In this document: positions 17,008-24,587 of the stretch, in pieces
Numbering within the stretch: the first letter of the stretch is position 1
Layout: every line of letters starts with the position of its first letter
DNA from: Hymenobacter sediminicola
Lineage (GTDB): Bacteria > Bacteroidota > Bacteroidia > Cytophagales > Hymenobacteraceae
Assembly: GCF_014250515.1 (NCBI RefSeq)
Contig: NZ_CP060202.1
Coordinates: 4,447,072-4,511,071 of the forward strand
DNA length: 64,000 nt
Direction of reading: 5' to 3'
Translations under genes and position numbers: made by a program
The notes under the pieces: model-generated
What the model saw: the letters and a program-made list of their open reading frames with translations, nothing else
Database searches by the model: none
Told to the model about the DNA's origin: nothing

Positions 17008-17172
17008 CTAGACCACCTCAGGCGTACCCAACAGCCGAGTCATTTTGGCTCTACAAGGCGCAATGCCTACAAAACTGCTATTGACCAAGAACCTATTGGG
17101 GATTGAGGTACTAGACAACATAAAGTAGCGTCTATCACAAGACTAATCAATGGCAGGGCTTCGCAAACTGAA

Positions 17173-17198
17173 GCACCCACCCACATAGGGTGCGTTTT
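17173..17198 (+). terminator. likely terminator of the interrupted nuclease-like gene
   Basis: GCACCC and GGGTGC pair over a 9-base loop and are followed by GTTTTGC, 45 bases after the restored stop codon. Confidence 0.5.
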
Positions 17199-17281
17199 GC
17201 TGAAGCGAAGAAACAACACCGCTGGCCGGGTGGGTGGTGCTACTAATTGCTCAAATAAACTTGATCTGCATCCAAAATATT

Positions 17282-17995
17282 ATGTTCCTCGATCCCGAAA
17301 CAACGCCCTCTTTAGTGAGTACCACTATACAGATAATATCATTCTTAGGAGTGGTGTATGCAACTGTCGTTTTAAGAAAGCAGATTCAGCTATTACGGGA
17401 GCAAACAGCTACACAAAAGAGTGTTGCAGAATACATGAAGACCTCAATCGACATGTCAAATTCTTATGCATCTACTTTTAACCCGGATACCATCAAGAAA
17501 TTTATCGAACTTCAGAAAGAAGCGGCCGAGGCAGAAGCAGCCAATAAATTCAGAAGTGAAATATCGGTTTTAAAATCACTGAATGAAGAGCAAGCCGCTT
17601 CGCTAAGAGGTCTGTTAAATAAAGATAACAGTGGGGTATCCCCTACAGATATAGAATCACAGAAAAGGTCAATAGAGCAAGTTCACGAACAGCTTATCAA
17701 GCTAACCGAACTGGCTAATGGAAAGCAAATTGCTGTTGCCTCTATTCAAGATCTTCCTGCTGCAATTAATCAGTATTCAATGATATGCAATATAGTTACG
17801 AGTGTAATCGGCAAATATCCCCCTGCTTCCTCATCCATGACATTCGAGAAGCTGAAAGAGAAATATGAGCAGGCAATTTCAGATGCTGCAGTCCAAGGTT
17901 TGATTGGGCTTCCTGGTGTTCTGGAGTGGAACCTAGCAATGTCTATTGCTGAATTTGCCGCAAGAAAAAATATGCCTACTGCTTGGAGAAGATAG
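17282..17995 (+). CDS. membrane-anchored coiled-coil protein of unknown function
   Basis: 237 residues from ATG 17282; a GTG at 17234 would add 16 hydrophobic residues. One transmembrane helix near the N-terminus (TTIQIISFLGVVYATVVL), then a long charged helical region with coiled-coil character (about 35-150, for example FIELQKEAAEAEAANKF) and a less charged C-terminal domain (about 170-237). AT-rich. It may face the cytosol. A link with the neighbouring nuclease-like gene is possible but not shown. Confidence 0.6.
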   Translation: MFLDPETTPSLVSTTIQIISFLGVVYATVVLRKQIQLLREQTATQKSVAEYMKTSIDMSNSYASTFNPDTIKKFIELQKEAAEAEAANKFRSEISVLKSLNEEQAASLRGLLNKDNSGVSPTDIESQKRSIEQVHEQLIKLTELANGKQIAVASIQDLPAAINQYSMICNIVTSVIGKYPPASSSMTFEKLKEKYEQAISDAAVQGLIGLPGVLEWNLAMSIAEFAARKNMPTAWRR

Positions 17996-18069
17996 ATAGG
18001 CACAACAGCCCTTCCCTGCTTCAATGGCTATCCGCTTCTACCTGCACAGCGCAAGCGTACCTTTATCTC

Positions 18070-18960
18070 ATGCATTACTTACTCCGTCTTCGCTTTGTTG
18101 TTCCGCTAGCCTTGCTGGCGTCTCTTTCTGGCTGTTCAGATAAACAAAGCGACCCTACCCCAACGCCCACCCCATCTACGCCGACTACGCCCACCGCTCC
18201 GGTAGTGGATGGGCACCTGTCAATGGGCAATCCCAGCGGTGCCACGGCCGATGTGAACATGCCGACCAACTACCTGCTGACCAAAGCGCAGTATGTGGCT
18301 TCGTACCACCGGGACCGGGGCATCCCGAACTGGGTGAGTTGGCATTTGGCCACCTCTTGGCTAGGCACAGCGGCCCGGCAGGATGATTTCCGGGCCGATG
18401 CCTCACTCCCCGCTGGCTGGTACCAGGTGCAGGCCACCAGCTATTCGGGTTCGGGCTTTGACCGGGGGCATAATTGCCCCTCGGCAGACCGCACGGCTAG
18501 TGTCGCCGACAACTCGGCCACTTTCTTTATGACCAACATGATTCCGCAGGCCCCGCGCAACAACCAGCAGACCTGGGCAGACTTGGAAGACTACTGCCGC
18601 ACGCTGGCCCGGGCCGGGAACGAGTTGTACGTCATCATGGGCCAATACGGCACGGGGGGCGTGGGCTCAAGTGGAGCCAAAACCACATTGGATAACGGCC
18701 ACGTGACCGTACCGGCCCGGGTCTGGAAAGTGATTGTGGTGTTGCCCATTGGCGAGCAGGACGCCAGCCGGGTCACGAGCACCACCCGCGTGATTGCCGT
18801 GGATACGCCCAACGACAATACGCTGAGCACGGCCTGGGGGCAGTACCGCACGACGGTTGATGCTATCGAAGCCGCTACCGGCTACGATATCCTCTCGGCC
18901 GTTTCCTCTACGGTGCAGAGTACAGTAGAAGCGCGAGTAGACACCGGGCCTACACAGTAG
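18070..18960 (+). CDS. DNA/RNA non-specific endonuclease, lipoprotein
   Basis: 296 residues from ATG 18070, which starts a lipoprotein signal (FVVPLALLASLSGC); an upstream frame to 17983 lacks this. A Pro/Thr linker (PTPTPTPSTPTTPTAP) follows, then a NUC1-type nuclease domain: WVSWHL, the catalytic DRGH in SGFDRGHNCPSADRT, NMIPQAPRNNQQTW and a final GYD. It hydrolyses DNA and RNA outside the cytosol, with a magnesium ion held by the Asn of NNQ. As a lipoprotein it may scavenge nucleotides or cut incoming DNA. GC-rich, unlike the gene before it. Confidence 0.88.
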   Translation: MHYLLRLRFVVPLALLASLSGCSDKQSDPTPTPTPSTPTTPTAPVVDGHLSMGNPSGATADVNMPTNYLLTKAQYVASYHRDRGIPNWVSWHLATSWLGTAARQDDFRADASLPAGWYQVQATSYSGSGFDRGHNCPSADRTASVADNSATFFMTNMIPQAPRNNQQTWADLEDYCRTLARAGNELYVIMGQYGTGGVGSSGAKTTLDNGHVTVPARVWKVIVVLPIGEQDASRVTSTTRVIAVDTPNDNTLSTAWGQYRTTVDAIEAATGYDILSAVSSTVQSTVEARVDTGPTQ

Positions 18961-18981
18961 AAACGTACGAAGAACTCCATA

Positions 18982-19020
18982 AAGAAAGCGCCCATGCTGA
19001 AATAGACAGGGCGCTTTCTT
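18982..19020. terminator. bidirectional terminator between convergent genes
   Basis: AAGAAAGCGCCC and GGGCGCTTTCTT form a perfect 12-base stem between the nuclease and the Abi-alpha gene. Confidence 0.8.
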
Positions 19021-19023
19021 GTA

Positions 19024-19713
19024 TCATAGCTTTTGCGCTATCGGAGCTTTGCATGCTTGTACGAAGGCGTAACCAAACATCGTCGGCTCGGTAGTAGGAA
19101 AGCCAGCAGGAGGCTTGAAAAGACTGTTGTTACGAGCTGGTATAATTCTGGTGCAGAGCCGTAGACGAATCAGATTGTCCATACATCGTTCAAAGTCTGT
19201 AAAGGGCAACTCTATTACCCTTCGCACCTTGTCTACTTTAAAGGTATAGTACCAGCCCCTTTCCTGCTGCATTAGCCGTCCATCCACTTGTTCATATAAG
19301 TGATCTAGGATTAATGCCTGAGTTGGGGTGAGTTGCTTAAGTACATCTGCAAAACTAGGCTCCACCACTTCACTTCCATTCGGAGATGCGGCGTTGGCTA
19401 AAAGTGCTGCCCATTTTTCAGAAAGGGAATCATTATCCTCGATGGAAATACCTTCCATGAGTGGCCAAAGTGTTTTCATCGCTATTGGGCTTGGCGTCAG
19501 TCCTGCATCCGTCAGCATCTGCTGCGAACGAGTAAACGCCTTGATCTGCTTTCCTAGCCGGTGGATTCGCACATAATCAGCCACCATCCCGCCCATTTCT
19601 TCCACGGCCGGGCCCAATACCTTTTTCATGAATGACGCCGCTGCATTCCCGCCAGCCGACGTCAGTACGGTGGTAAGGTCAGACAACTTGCGGCAATGAT
19701 TGTTCGATGGCAA
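19024..19713 (-). CDS. Abi-alpha (DUF4393) family protein, putative abortive-infection gene
   Basis: Up to 229 residues. The frame has no early ATG: TTG at 19713 and another TTG overlapping the end of the NTPase gene are the plausible starts; the first ATG (19629) would remove part of the conserved helix. Family pattern: an N-terminal helical hairpin (VLGPAVEEMGGMVADYVR), GLTPSPIAMKTLWPLMEG (71-88), SLSEKWAALLANAASPNG (96-113), then a winged-helix-like C-terminal half (about 115-200) with LTPTQALILDHLYEQ. Abi-alpha proteins were named from predicted phage-defence contexts; direct evidence is scarce. It overlaps the P-loop NTPase gene by 35 bases or less, implying coupled synthesis. Confidence 0.78.
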   Translation of the reverse strand: MPSNNHCRKLSDLTTVLTSAGGNAAASFMKKVLGPAVEEMGGMVADYVRIHRLGKQIKAFTRSQQMLTDAGLTPSPIAMKTLWPLMEGISIEDNDSLSEKWAALLANAASPNGSEVVEPSFADVLKQLTPTQALILDHLYEQVDGRLMQQERGWYYTFKVDKVRRVIELPFTDFERCMDNLIRLRLCTRIIPARNNSLFKPPAGFPTTEPTMFGYAFVQACKAPIAQKL

Positions 19714-20131
19714 TGAGGCGCTGTAGTAAGTCAGCGGCCTTTTTACTATTAGTCTGCTGCTGGGTAGAAGTGCGGTTAGCCAACTGATGAACCCAATCTA
19801 TATGATAATTATGCGCCATTAGAGCATCTACGGCATGACAAGTCGAGCCTCTAGTTCGCGTCGCACAAAAGATTAGATCACAGTCTGCAGCAACGAATAA
19901 GCCTAACGAATTACTAAGCCGACCACCTGGGTCTCCTTGGCTTTCAATTCCCACCTTCAATACTCCATTGAGGGTAATAATCCGTTGAATATCTGCCTTT
20001 GGGTTGTCGTCTGGCAGGTATTCTATAGTAGCAGATGTCCCAAAGTGGCTCATTACCATATCCGCGAATACTTTTAGAGTGGTGGATTTGCCAACACTAG
20101 ACGGGCCGTACAATGCGATGACCTTCTTCAT
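19679..20131 (-). CDS. small P-loop NTPase coupled to Abi-alpha
   Basis: 150 residues. Walker A GPSSVGKST (9-17), Walker B-like ADCDLIFCATR (82-92), then HIDWVHQL and a C-terminal helix (SKKAADLLQRLIAIEQ). The fold is kinase- or dethiobiotin-synthetase-like and too short for a AAA+ motor. The middle (VGIESQGDPGG) resembles the sensor loop of small bacterial NTPases that monitor nucleotide or DNA state, but this is inference. First gene of a two-gene unit with Abi-alpha; AT-rich. Confidence 0.72.
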   Translation of the reverse strand: MKKVIALYGPSSVGKSTTLKVFADMVMSHFGTSATIEYLPDDNPKADIQRIITLNGVLKVGIESQGDPGGRLSNSLGLFVAADCDLIFCATRTRGSTCHAVDALMAHNYHIDWVHQLANRTSTQQQTNSKKAADLLQRLIAIEQSLPQVV

Positions 20132-20483
20132 TAATTAGGCTATTGATTAGCAGAGACTGTTGATTACAAAGATGATTATTCTACCAAATATGTCTGCACT
20201 ATGTAGCCTTCTAGGTTGCTCAATGTGGCATTCTCAACCGACAACTTCGCCTATTTGGCACCTACTACAGCACGGTCAAGATGCCACGTCAACATTTTCC
20301 GCTTTTGACAAGCTACGGCAGACCAGTGCGCCTACTACCTTACTTGAGAAATAATGCAGCGTTACTGCTAGTAGAGAGTATAATATTGGCACTGCACCCT
20401 GCACATAATTTAACGACATTTATTATATATTATTAAGTATATTATATATAATTACACAGTATTAACTCCTTATTCTTTCGCCT
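20132..20483. other. 352-bp AT-rich intergenic region
   Basis: Separates the divergent NTPase/Abi-alpha unit and the exported protein at 20484. A 64-codon plus-strand frame (20160-20354) is open but unconvincing. Bases 20415-20455 are almost pure A and T with overlapping TATTATATA palindromes, fit for a promoter or a nucleoid-protein or repressor site. Confidence 0.45.
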
Positions 20484-21536
20484 ATGATTTACGGCAATAC
20501 CGGTGGCCCGAGAGCGTCCCTGCGCATCCTTTTCTCTCTCCTCATCTTCATGAGCTCTGCCTTGGGTGTAAGAGCGCAGACCCACGAAATTGACCTAAGC
20601 CGCAACCTCACCGAAACCAAAACCGTCAGCAGCGGAACCGCCATCAAAATAAGGCTCATCAATATGCTTCCCGACAAAGCGGGGTACAGCATTGATGTGC
20701 AGCGCCGCTTTGTTAGCCTTCCTCCGCTCACCCTGCCCGATGCCCCGAAGCAGACCGGAGGGAATCCACCTGCCTTCTTGGAATCTTGCGAGAAACTAAA
20801 GAATGCGACGGACGCAGTGCTCGCCATTACGAAAGAAGATGAATTGCCTGTAGCGCTTGCCAAACTGAAAGCCGAAATAGCTGCGGCTCCGCCCGTGTCA
20901 GACGCCAACCCGACTGGTTGCAGTTATGAACTTCTTAGGGCGCGTGTGGTGATAGATGCCACTAGCTACGAGGCAGGCGATTATACGCTAAGCCAAGGCG
21001 AGATACTTGAGGTAACCATCACTCGCCAGCAAGATGGCAAGTTGAAGACTTGGAAGTACACCTATTCTACTCAAGCCCGAGGTGAGTGGCAGATATCCTA
21101 CGGTTTCTCCTTTATAACCCAAGGGTTTAGCAAAGAGAATGTCTTTTTCGCTTCACCACAGGATAGTGCCTACACCATCAAAAAAGAGTCTAATCGGCGG
21201 AAGCTCAGCTTCGCTCCTTCCATTTTCTTTACCTGGGTGCCGCAAAAATCGCTTAGCCAGAACTGGTCCTGGAGCCTGTCCGGGGGGCTCGGGTTTGACT
21301 TCGAGAGTCCTACGGTTTTCCTAGGGCCTACTGTTTCCTTTAACCAGAATGTCAAGTTCAACTTCGGCGTGGTCGCCCACAAGCAGCGCGTACTTCTGGG
21401 CAAGTATGAGGAGAATCAGCGAATTACTGAATCGCTGACTGAGGATCAGCTCCATGATGACCTGTACCGACTTAATCCTTTCTTCTCACTCTCCCTGCGT
21501 TTCACTCAGAATCCATTCGAGCGCGGGGATGATTAA
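20484..21536 (+). CDS. exported protein with outer-membrane-like C-terminal domain
   Basis: 350 residues. Signal peptide near residues 12-31 (LRILFSLLIFMSSALGVRAQ). The N-terminal half is periplasmic-like, with two Cys (SCEKL, TGCSYE). The C-terminal 140 residues show alternating aromatic strands typical of a small beta-barrel or its plug (LSFAPSIFFTWVPQ, WSWSLSGGLGFDFES, FFSLSLRFTQ). I do not recognise a family. It could be a surface receptor or assembly factor carried as island cargo. Confidence 0.6.
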   Translation: MIYGNTGGPRASLRILFSLLIFMSSALGVRAQTHEIDLSRNLTETKTVSSGTAIKIRLINMLPDKAGYSIDVQRRFVSLPPLTLPDAPKQTGGNPPAFLESCEKLKNATDAVLAITKEDELPVALAKLKAEIAAAPPVSDANPTGCSYELLRARVVIDATSYEAGDYTLSQGEILEVTITRQQDGKLKTWKYTYSTQARGEWQISYGFSFITQGFSKENVFFASPQDSAYTIKKESNRRKLSFAPSIFFTWVPQKSLSQNWSWSLSGGLGFDFESPTVFLGPTVSFNQNVKFNFGVVAHKQRVLLGKYEENQRITESLTEDQLHDDLYRLNPFFSLSLRFTQNPFERGDD

Positions 21537-22081
21537 TCCTTCGTCTTTCAGGCAAGTACGCAGCTGAAAAGCTCATTCCAGAAGTGTCGGCTGTGGTTTG
21601 TAGTGCTTATGCGCTAAGCAGGTATCTCACCTACGGGAATGCGATGGACTTAGCCTAGCCCCCCTTCTGCCGCACGTATCTTATTGAAAGCCGTTACAGG
21701 CAAGAATACACCCAGCACATAATTTTCGGCGCATATAGAACTCGAAGCCGGGTTAGTAGCTTCGCTTTGGGACGGGCGCAAACGCCTGGATTTCGGGTGT
21801 TTTGGCGAAGTCGGCGACGTGAAGCGGCCTGTCAGTGCCGATGCACGAGATAAGATACATGATGTGCTTGCAGGCACTGCAAGTACGGGTGCTTTGCTAC
21901 TTAGTTGCTTGTCAATGAGCAAAAAGCGGACCTCCCATCACGGAAGGCAGCGTATCACACCCGTCCGGCATGGGTGGTGCTGCGGGGCCATATTACGCTG
22001 GGCTTACCTCTGCGTCGGGTTAGTAAACGCGAAAGCCCCAACCATGGTGGCTGGGGCTGACCTTGGCGTGTGGCATGCCTT
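21537..22081. other. 545-bp stretch with no convincing gene, possible relic
   Basis: Several short frames are open on both strands but none has a good start and convincing sequence. On the plus strand a stretch around 21730-21920 reads LVASLWDGRKRLDFGCFGEV without a usable start, and the frame before it is different, as expected of a decayed gene. A hairpin-like CCACCATGG-type sequence near 22040 is weak. Nothing else stands out. Confidence 0.35.
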
Positions 22082-22606
22082 CTAAACGTCGTAGCGTACA
22101 TGCAGCACCACGGCGCAGGTATCGTCCGGCTCCTGGCCGAACAGGCTCTGATACTCTTCCATCGTGAGGCAGTCTGACAGCACCGTGCGCGGGTCGGGCA
22201 GGGCGTTGGAGTCATAGCCGTGGGTGGCATACTCGCGGGCATCGGCGTAGGCTGCCTGCGGTGAGTAGGCCAGCGCCGTAAACGCATGGGTAAAGCCGGG
22301 CGCGGGTACCGGGACGCTTTGAAAAGCTGCTTCCGAATCAATGCCTAAATACTCGATGTGGAAGGCGCTAACAGTAGCGGGGTAAGTAGGGCGGGCCGTA
22401 GCAGTTTGAATAGCCTGCCGGGCATAGCGAAAGGCCGTGACAGGGCTTGTGGCCTCTTGGGTCTGCAATGGCAAGGCGCGGCCGGGCAGCGTGAAAGACG
22501 TGTAGTAGTAGGTGGTACCGGTTTGGTTCGTATAGCTTTCGGCGGTGATGCTGGACACGAGGGGCACCAGAGCGGTAATCAGTTGGGGGAAGTAAAGAGC
22601 TTTCAT
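22082..22606 (-). CDS. hypothetical protein of the island
   Basis: 174 residues from ATG 22606. A weak hydrophobic start (YFPQLITALVPLVSSI), then Thr/Tyr/Ala-rich sequence (TNQTGTTYYYTSFTLPG) and an acidic C-terminal part (DDTCAVVLHVRYDV). No known motif. GC-rich. A terminator-like hairpin and the gene at 22712 lie upstream on the same strand. May belong with 22712-23176, which has similar composition. Confidence 0.55.
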   Translation of the reverse strand: MKALYFPQLITALVPLVSSITAESYTNQTGTTYYYTSFTLPGRALPLQTQEATSPVTAFRYARQAIQTATARPTYPATVSAFHIEYLGIDSEAAFQSVPVPAPGFTHAFTALAYSPQAAYADAREYATHGYDSNALPDPRTVLSDCLTMEEYQSLFGQEPDDTCAVVLHVRYDV

Positions 22607-22652
22607 TACCTTGGGCTTGACTTGACAGTTAATTGGGTTTCGGCCTGATTTA

Positions 22653-22686
22653 GAAGGCCCATCCGTTCGTACCGGATGGGCCTTCT
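22653..22686. terminator. hairpin between two hypothetical genes
   Basis: AGAAGGCCCATCCG and CGGATGGGCCTTCT form a perfect 14-base stem followed by T residues on the plus strand. It should end the minus-strand transcript of the gene at 22712, at least in part. Confidence 0.7.
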
Positions 22687-22711
22687 TTTTTCGTCGTGGT
22701 ATCGTGGCGGC

Positions 22712-23176
22712 TTAGGCGGCAACGTGGCGCACTACTGTCCACATTTCGCGTACTTCCTGCTTGTTCCATGTGTAGTCCGTAAACGAGCCGCTCTCATCGG
22801 AAAAGGTATAGCTCTCTTCTTCCTCATCGAATGCTACCGCTTGCACGCGGCCCAGATAAGAGGATAGTTCGTTTGCGCCTTCTGCGTCTTGGTAGTGGGC
22901 AGCGTACAGGGCCAGCGCGCCAACAGGTGCCCATTTCCATACGGCTACAGGTTCGGCCACTACAAACACATCAAAGTCAGTTCCGGCCACATCGGCAGGC
23001 ACCAGAAATACCTTGCAAGCTTTGCGGGCTTCGTCGTTGGTAAGCTCCACGGGGCAGGTGGTAACGGGGGCCAAATAGCGGCTAACGTCAGGCGCGTTCG
23101 TGGCGGCGGGGGCAGTGGCGGGGGTTGATGCAGTAAACATGACGTTGACAGTTTGTGCCGGCTTCGTTACCGACAT
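22712..23176 (-). CDS. hypothetical acidic protein of the island
   Basis: 154 residues starting MSVTKPAQTVNVMF. An Ala/Thr/Pro-rich N-terminus, two Cys around 41-55 (TCPVELTNDEARKACKVF), a strand-rich middle and a very acidic segment (VAFDEEEESYTFSDESG). The end reads QEVREMWTVVRHVAA. No family recognised; soluble. A 17-base palindrome lies 13 bases upstream of the start. Confidence 0.55.
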   Translation of the reverse strand: MSVTKPAQTVNVMFTASTPATAPAATNAPDVSRYLAPVTTCPVELTNDEARKACKVFLVPADVAGTDFDVFVVAEPVAVWKWAPVGALALYAAHYQDAEGANELSSYLGRVQAVAFDEEEESYTFSDESGSFTDYTWNKQEVREMWTVVRHVAA

Positions 23177-23188
23177 GACAAAGGTGCA

Positions 23189-23208
23189 ACATATAATTTA
23201 TATGTACA
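23189..23208. promoter_or_regulatory. 17-bp palindrome upstream of the gene at 22712-23176
   Basis: ACATATAATTTATATGT (23189-23205) is a perfect inverted repeat around one T. It overlaps a 13-mer (23196-23208) whose complement TGTACATATAAAT recurs at 23702-23714, 44 bases upstream of the next gene. Likely operator for one shared regulator. Confidence 0.45.
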
Positions 23209-23298
23209 AGTTTTAAATAACATATTTATTAAAAGCAATTATAATTTGTTGACCGTCAGCTCAATAAAATAAAGCTCGCCGGTCCAATTTGGGGCCCG

Positions 23299-23658
23299 CT
23301 ATTCTTGGGCAGTATACAGATAGTGAACGCCAAGGATTTGCCGTAGGGCGTTGAGCCTTTCCCGGCTGGCTGCGCTACGCCCTTTCCCTTGTAAGAGCTG
23401 GCCAATTGCTATCGGGTCGTCCTCTATCTCCTTGGCAATGTGGCGCACACTATAACGGCCTCCATTAGTGGCCCACCAAACGCGCAGGTGCTCCCACTCG
23501 GCGGCCAGTGTTGGGTCGCTGGCGCTTTCAATCGTAGGCTTTCGGCCGGGCTTGTCGCGCTCTTTGCCGGGTTGCCGGTTTTGCTTTGTTCCTGGCTTGG
23601 GGCCTCGTTTCTTCTCTGGCTGGGGCAACTGCTCGCTGCTTGCTTCGGGGTTTTTCAT
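23299..23658 (-). CDS. small basic DNA-binding-like protein
   Basis: 119 residues. The N-terminal 45 are strongly basic and Pro/Gly-rich with AT-hook-like KKRGPKPGTK and KPGRKP. The rest is helical (AEWEHLRVWWATNGGRYSV, RHIAKEIEDDPIAIGQLL, RLNALRQILGV), like a compact DNA-binding or partner domain. No signal peptide. Its start is preceded by the 13-mer shared with the neighbouring gene, so it may regulate both. Inference only. Confidence 0.55.
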   Translation of the reverse strand: MKNPEASSEQLPQPEKKRGPKPGTKQNRQPGKERDKPGRKPTIESASDPTLAAEWEHLRVWWATNGGRYSVRHIAKEIEDDPIAIGQLLQGKGRSAASRERLNALRQILGVHYLYTAQE

Positions 23659-23920
23659 AGAGGTAAACTTACGTATACAACGAGCCTAATACAACTAATG
23701 GTGTACATATAAATAAGTTGACTCCTACCTTGCTGACTGCTCTACAGTTTCTCTTTCCCTTCTCCCTTACGCCTGGACTGCAGAGGACTTATTGAATAGC
23801 CATCGGGTTGGGGGCTGGGTGCTGTTTGGACCCCACGGGGTATAGGATAATCGCTTTCCCTTTTGGCCTATCTACCATAGGATATAGGGCTTGGTCTTCA
23901 ATCCTACTCACACGAGCTGC
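23659..23920. other. 262-bp intergenic region
   Basis: Holds the promoter region and the TGTACATATAAAT element (23702-23714) of the gene before it. I see no gene in the rest. Confidence 0.4.
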
Positions 23921-24328
23921 CTATTCAAACAGCCTTGCCGGGAATTTCCGGTGTTGGGGCAAGGGGAACAGTTTTCTCGCCTGCTCCCGTAATTCCCGCT
24001 TAATCCTCAATGCCAGCCCGTAACCTTTGGGGGTAAGTAACAGCTGACGCGCAGCACGCCGACGTGGGGCGATGCGGGTGATGTAGCCTTCCGCTGCCAG
24101 CTTGCATACATAGGTTCGCAGCAGACCAGTAGATAGCCAGCCTGTATCCAACGCGGGTGTTGTTGGATTCACGTCTACCTGACTGGCATAGGTATCGACC
24201 AGCAGAAGTAGACTCATGCAGGCGGGTTCTAAGCCAGTTTCCTTGTGGAAGCGGTAAAATACGGATGGGCCGACCACCAGATAGGTTAGAGGATGCGGGT
24301 CAGACGGGTGAGATGTGGTGTAGGGCAT
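23921..24328 (-). CDS. winged-helix (MarR-like) protein
   Basis: 135 residues. About 30-110 fits a winged helix: a helix with SLLLLVDTYASQ, recognition-helix-like STGLLRTYVCKLAAEGYI (about 66-83), and a wing RIAPRRRAARQLLLTPKGYG that ends with the usual LTPKG of MarR-type proteins. The C-terminus is basic and helical. It may repress island genes or act in replication control. It has no near neighbour on its strand within 250 bases. Confidence 0.6.
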   Translation of the reverse strand: MPYTTSHPSDPHPLTYLVVGPSVFYRFHKETGLEPACMSLLLLVDTYASQVDVNPTTPALDTGWLSTGLLRTYVCKLAAEGYITRIAPRRRAARQLLLTPKGYGLALRIKRELREQARKLFPLPQHRKFPARLFE

Positions 24329-24587
24329 AAAGTGTGGGAATGGCGTGCGTACGGGCAGGATTTAGGGAGCCTCGCAAGGAGTATTCAGCCAGCAGGTGAA
24401 CGGCTGAATGGGAAGTGGAAAGTCGTGAGGGATCTAGTCCATTGCTGTATCTACACACGTTTTTCAAACCAACTAGCCCCTCCCTCTCTTTTTCAGGCCA
24501 CCCGGTTGCCGGGAAAGGCCGGGTAATGGGACCGGGTAGGTGCTTGATGCGCTACCCGGCTGATTTTGTGAGACAGACACGCAGAGC
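24329..24587. other. 259-bp intergenic region
   Basis: Between the winged-helix gene and the end of the replication-type operon. Contains GGCCACCCGGTTGCCGGG-like GC-rich repeats (24497-24550, CCGGGTAA and ACCCGG units) that could fold as a terminator; no gene seen. Confidence 0.35.

Larger units (their letters stand above)
15752..17020 (+). mobile_element. IS3-family insertion sequence, 1269 bp
   Basis: Ends are TGAGGTGGTC at 15752 and its complement GACCACCTCA at 17020; the terminal inverted repeats go on imperfectly for about 35 bases and share TGGACAG. The insertion is flanked by the 3-base direct repeat GGC (15749-15751 and 17021-17023), the normal target duplication of IS3. It carries overlapping orfA and orfB. 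Both ends and genes look intact. Confidence 0.95.
14993..17128 (+). pseudogene. PD-(D/E)XK nuclease-like gene split by an IS3-family element
   Basis: The first 253 codons (14993-15751) give a winged-helix-like N-terminal part (QPIYYSDLAEQVGMPNPRNL, about 41-60) and a C-terminal PD-(D/E)XK core: DRIDVVF (203-209), VEVKSS (218-223) and RGLFQCVKYK. The frame runs into the IS. After the IS, dropping one copy of the 3-base duplication, the frame continues at 17024 as VPNSRVILALQGAMPTKLLL and stops at 17128 after 34 codons. The intact protein would have 287 residues. The catalytic core is left of the insertion, so some activity cannot be excluded. Sequence is AT-rich. Possible role in DNA restriction or repair; specificity unknown. 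Confidence 0.82.

Noticed and set aside
20160..20354. 64-codon frame with a short hydrophobic start (LCSLLGC)
   Set aside because: The lipobox-like match is short and preceded by non-basic residues; the rest is low in protein-like features.
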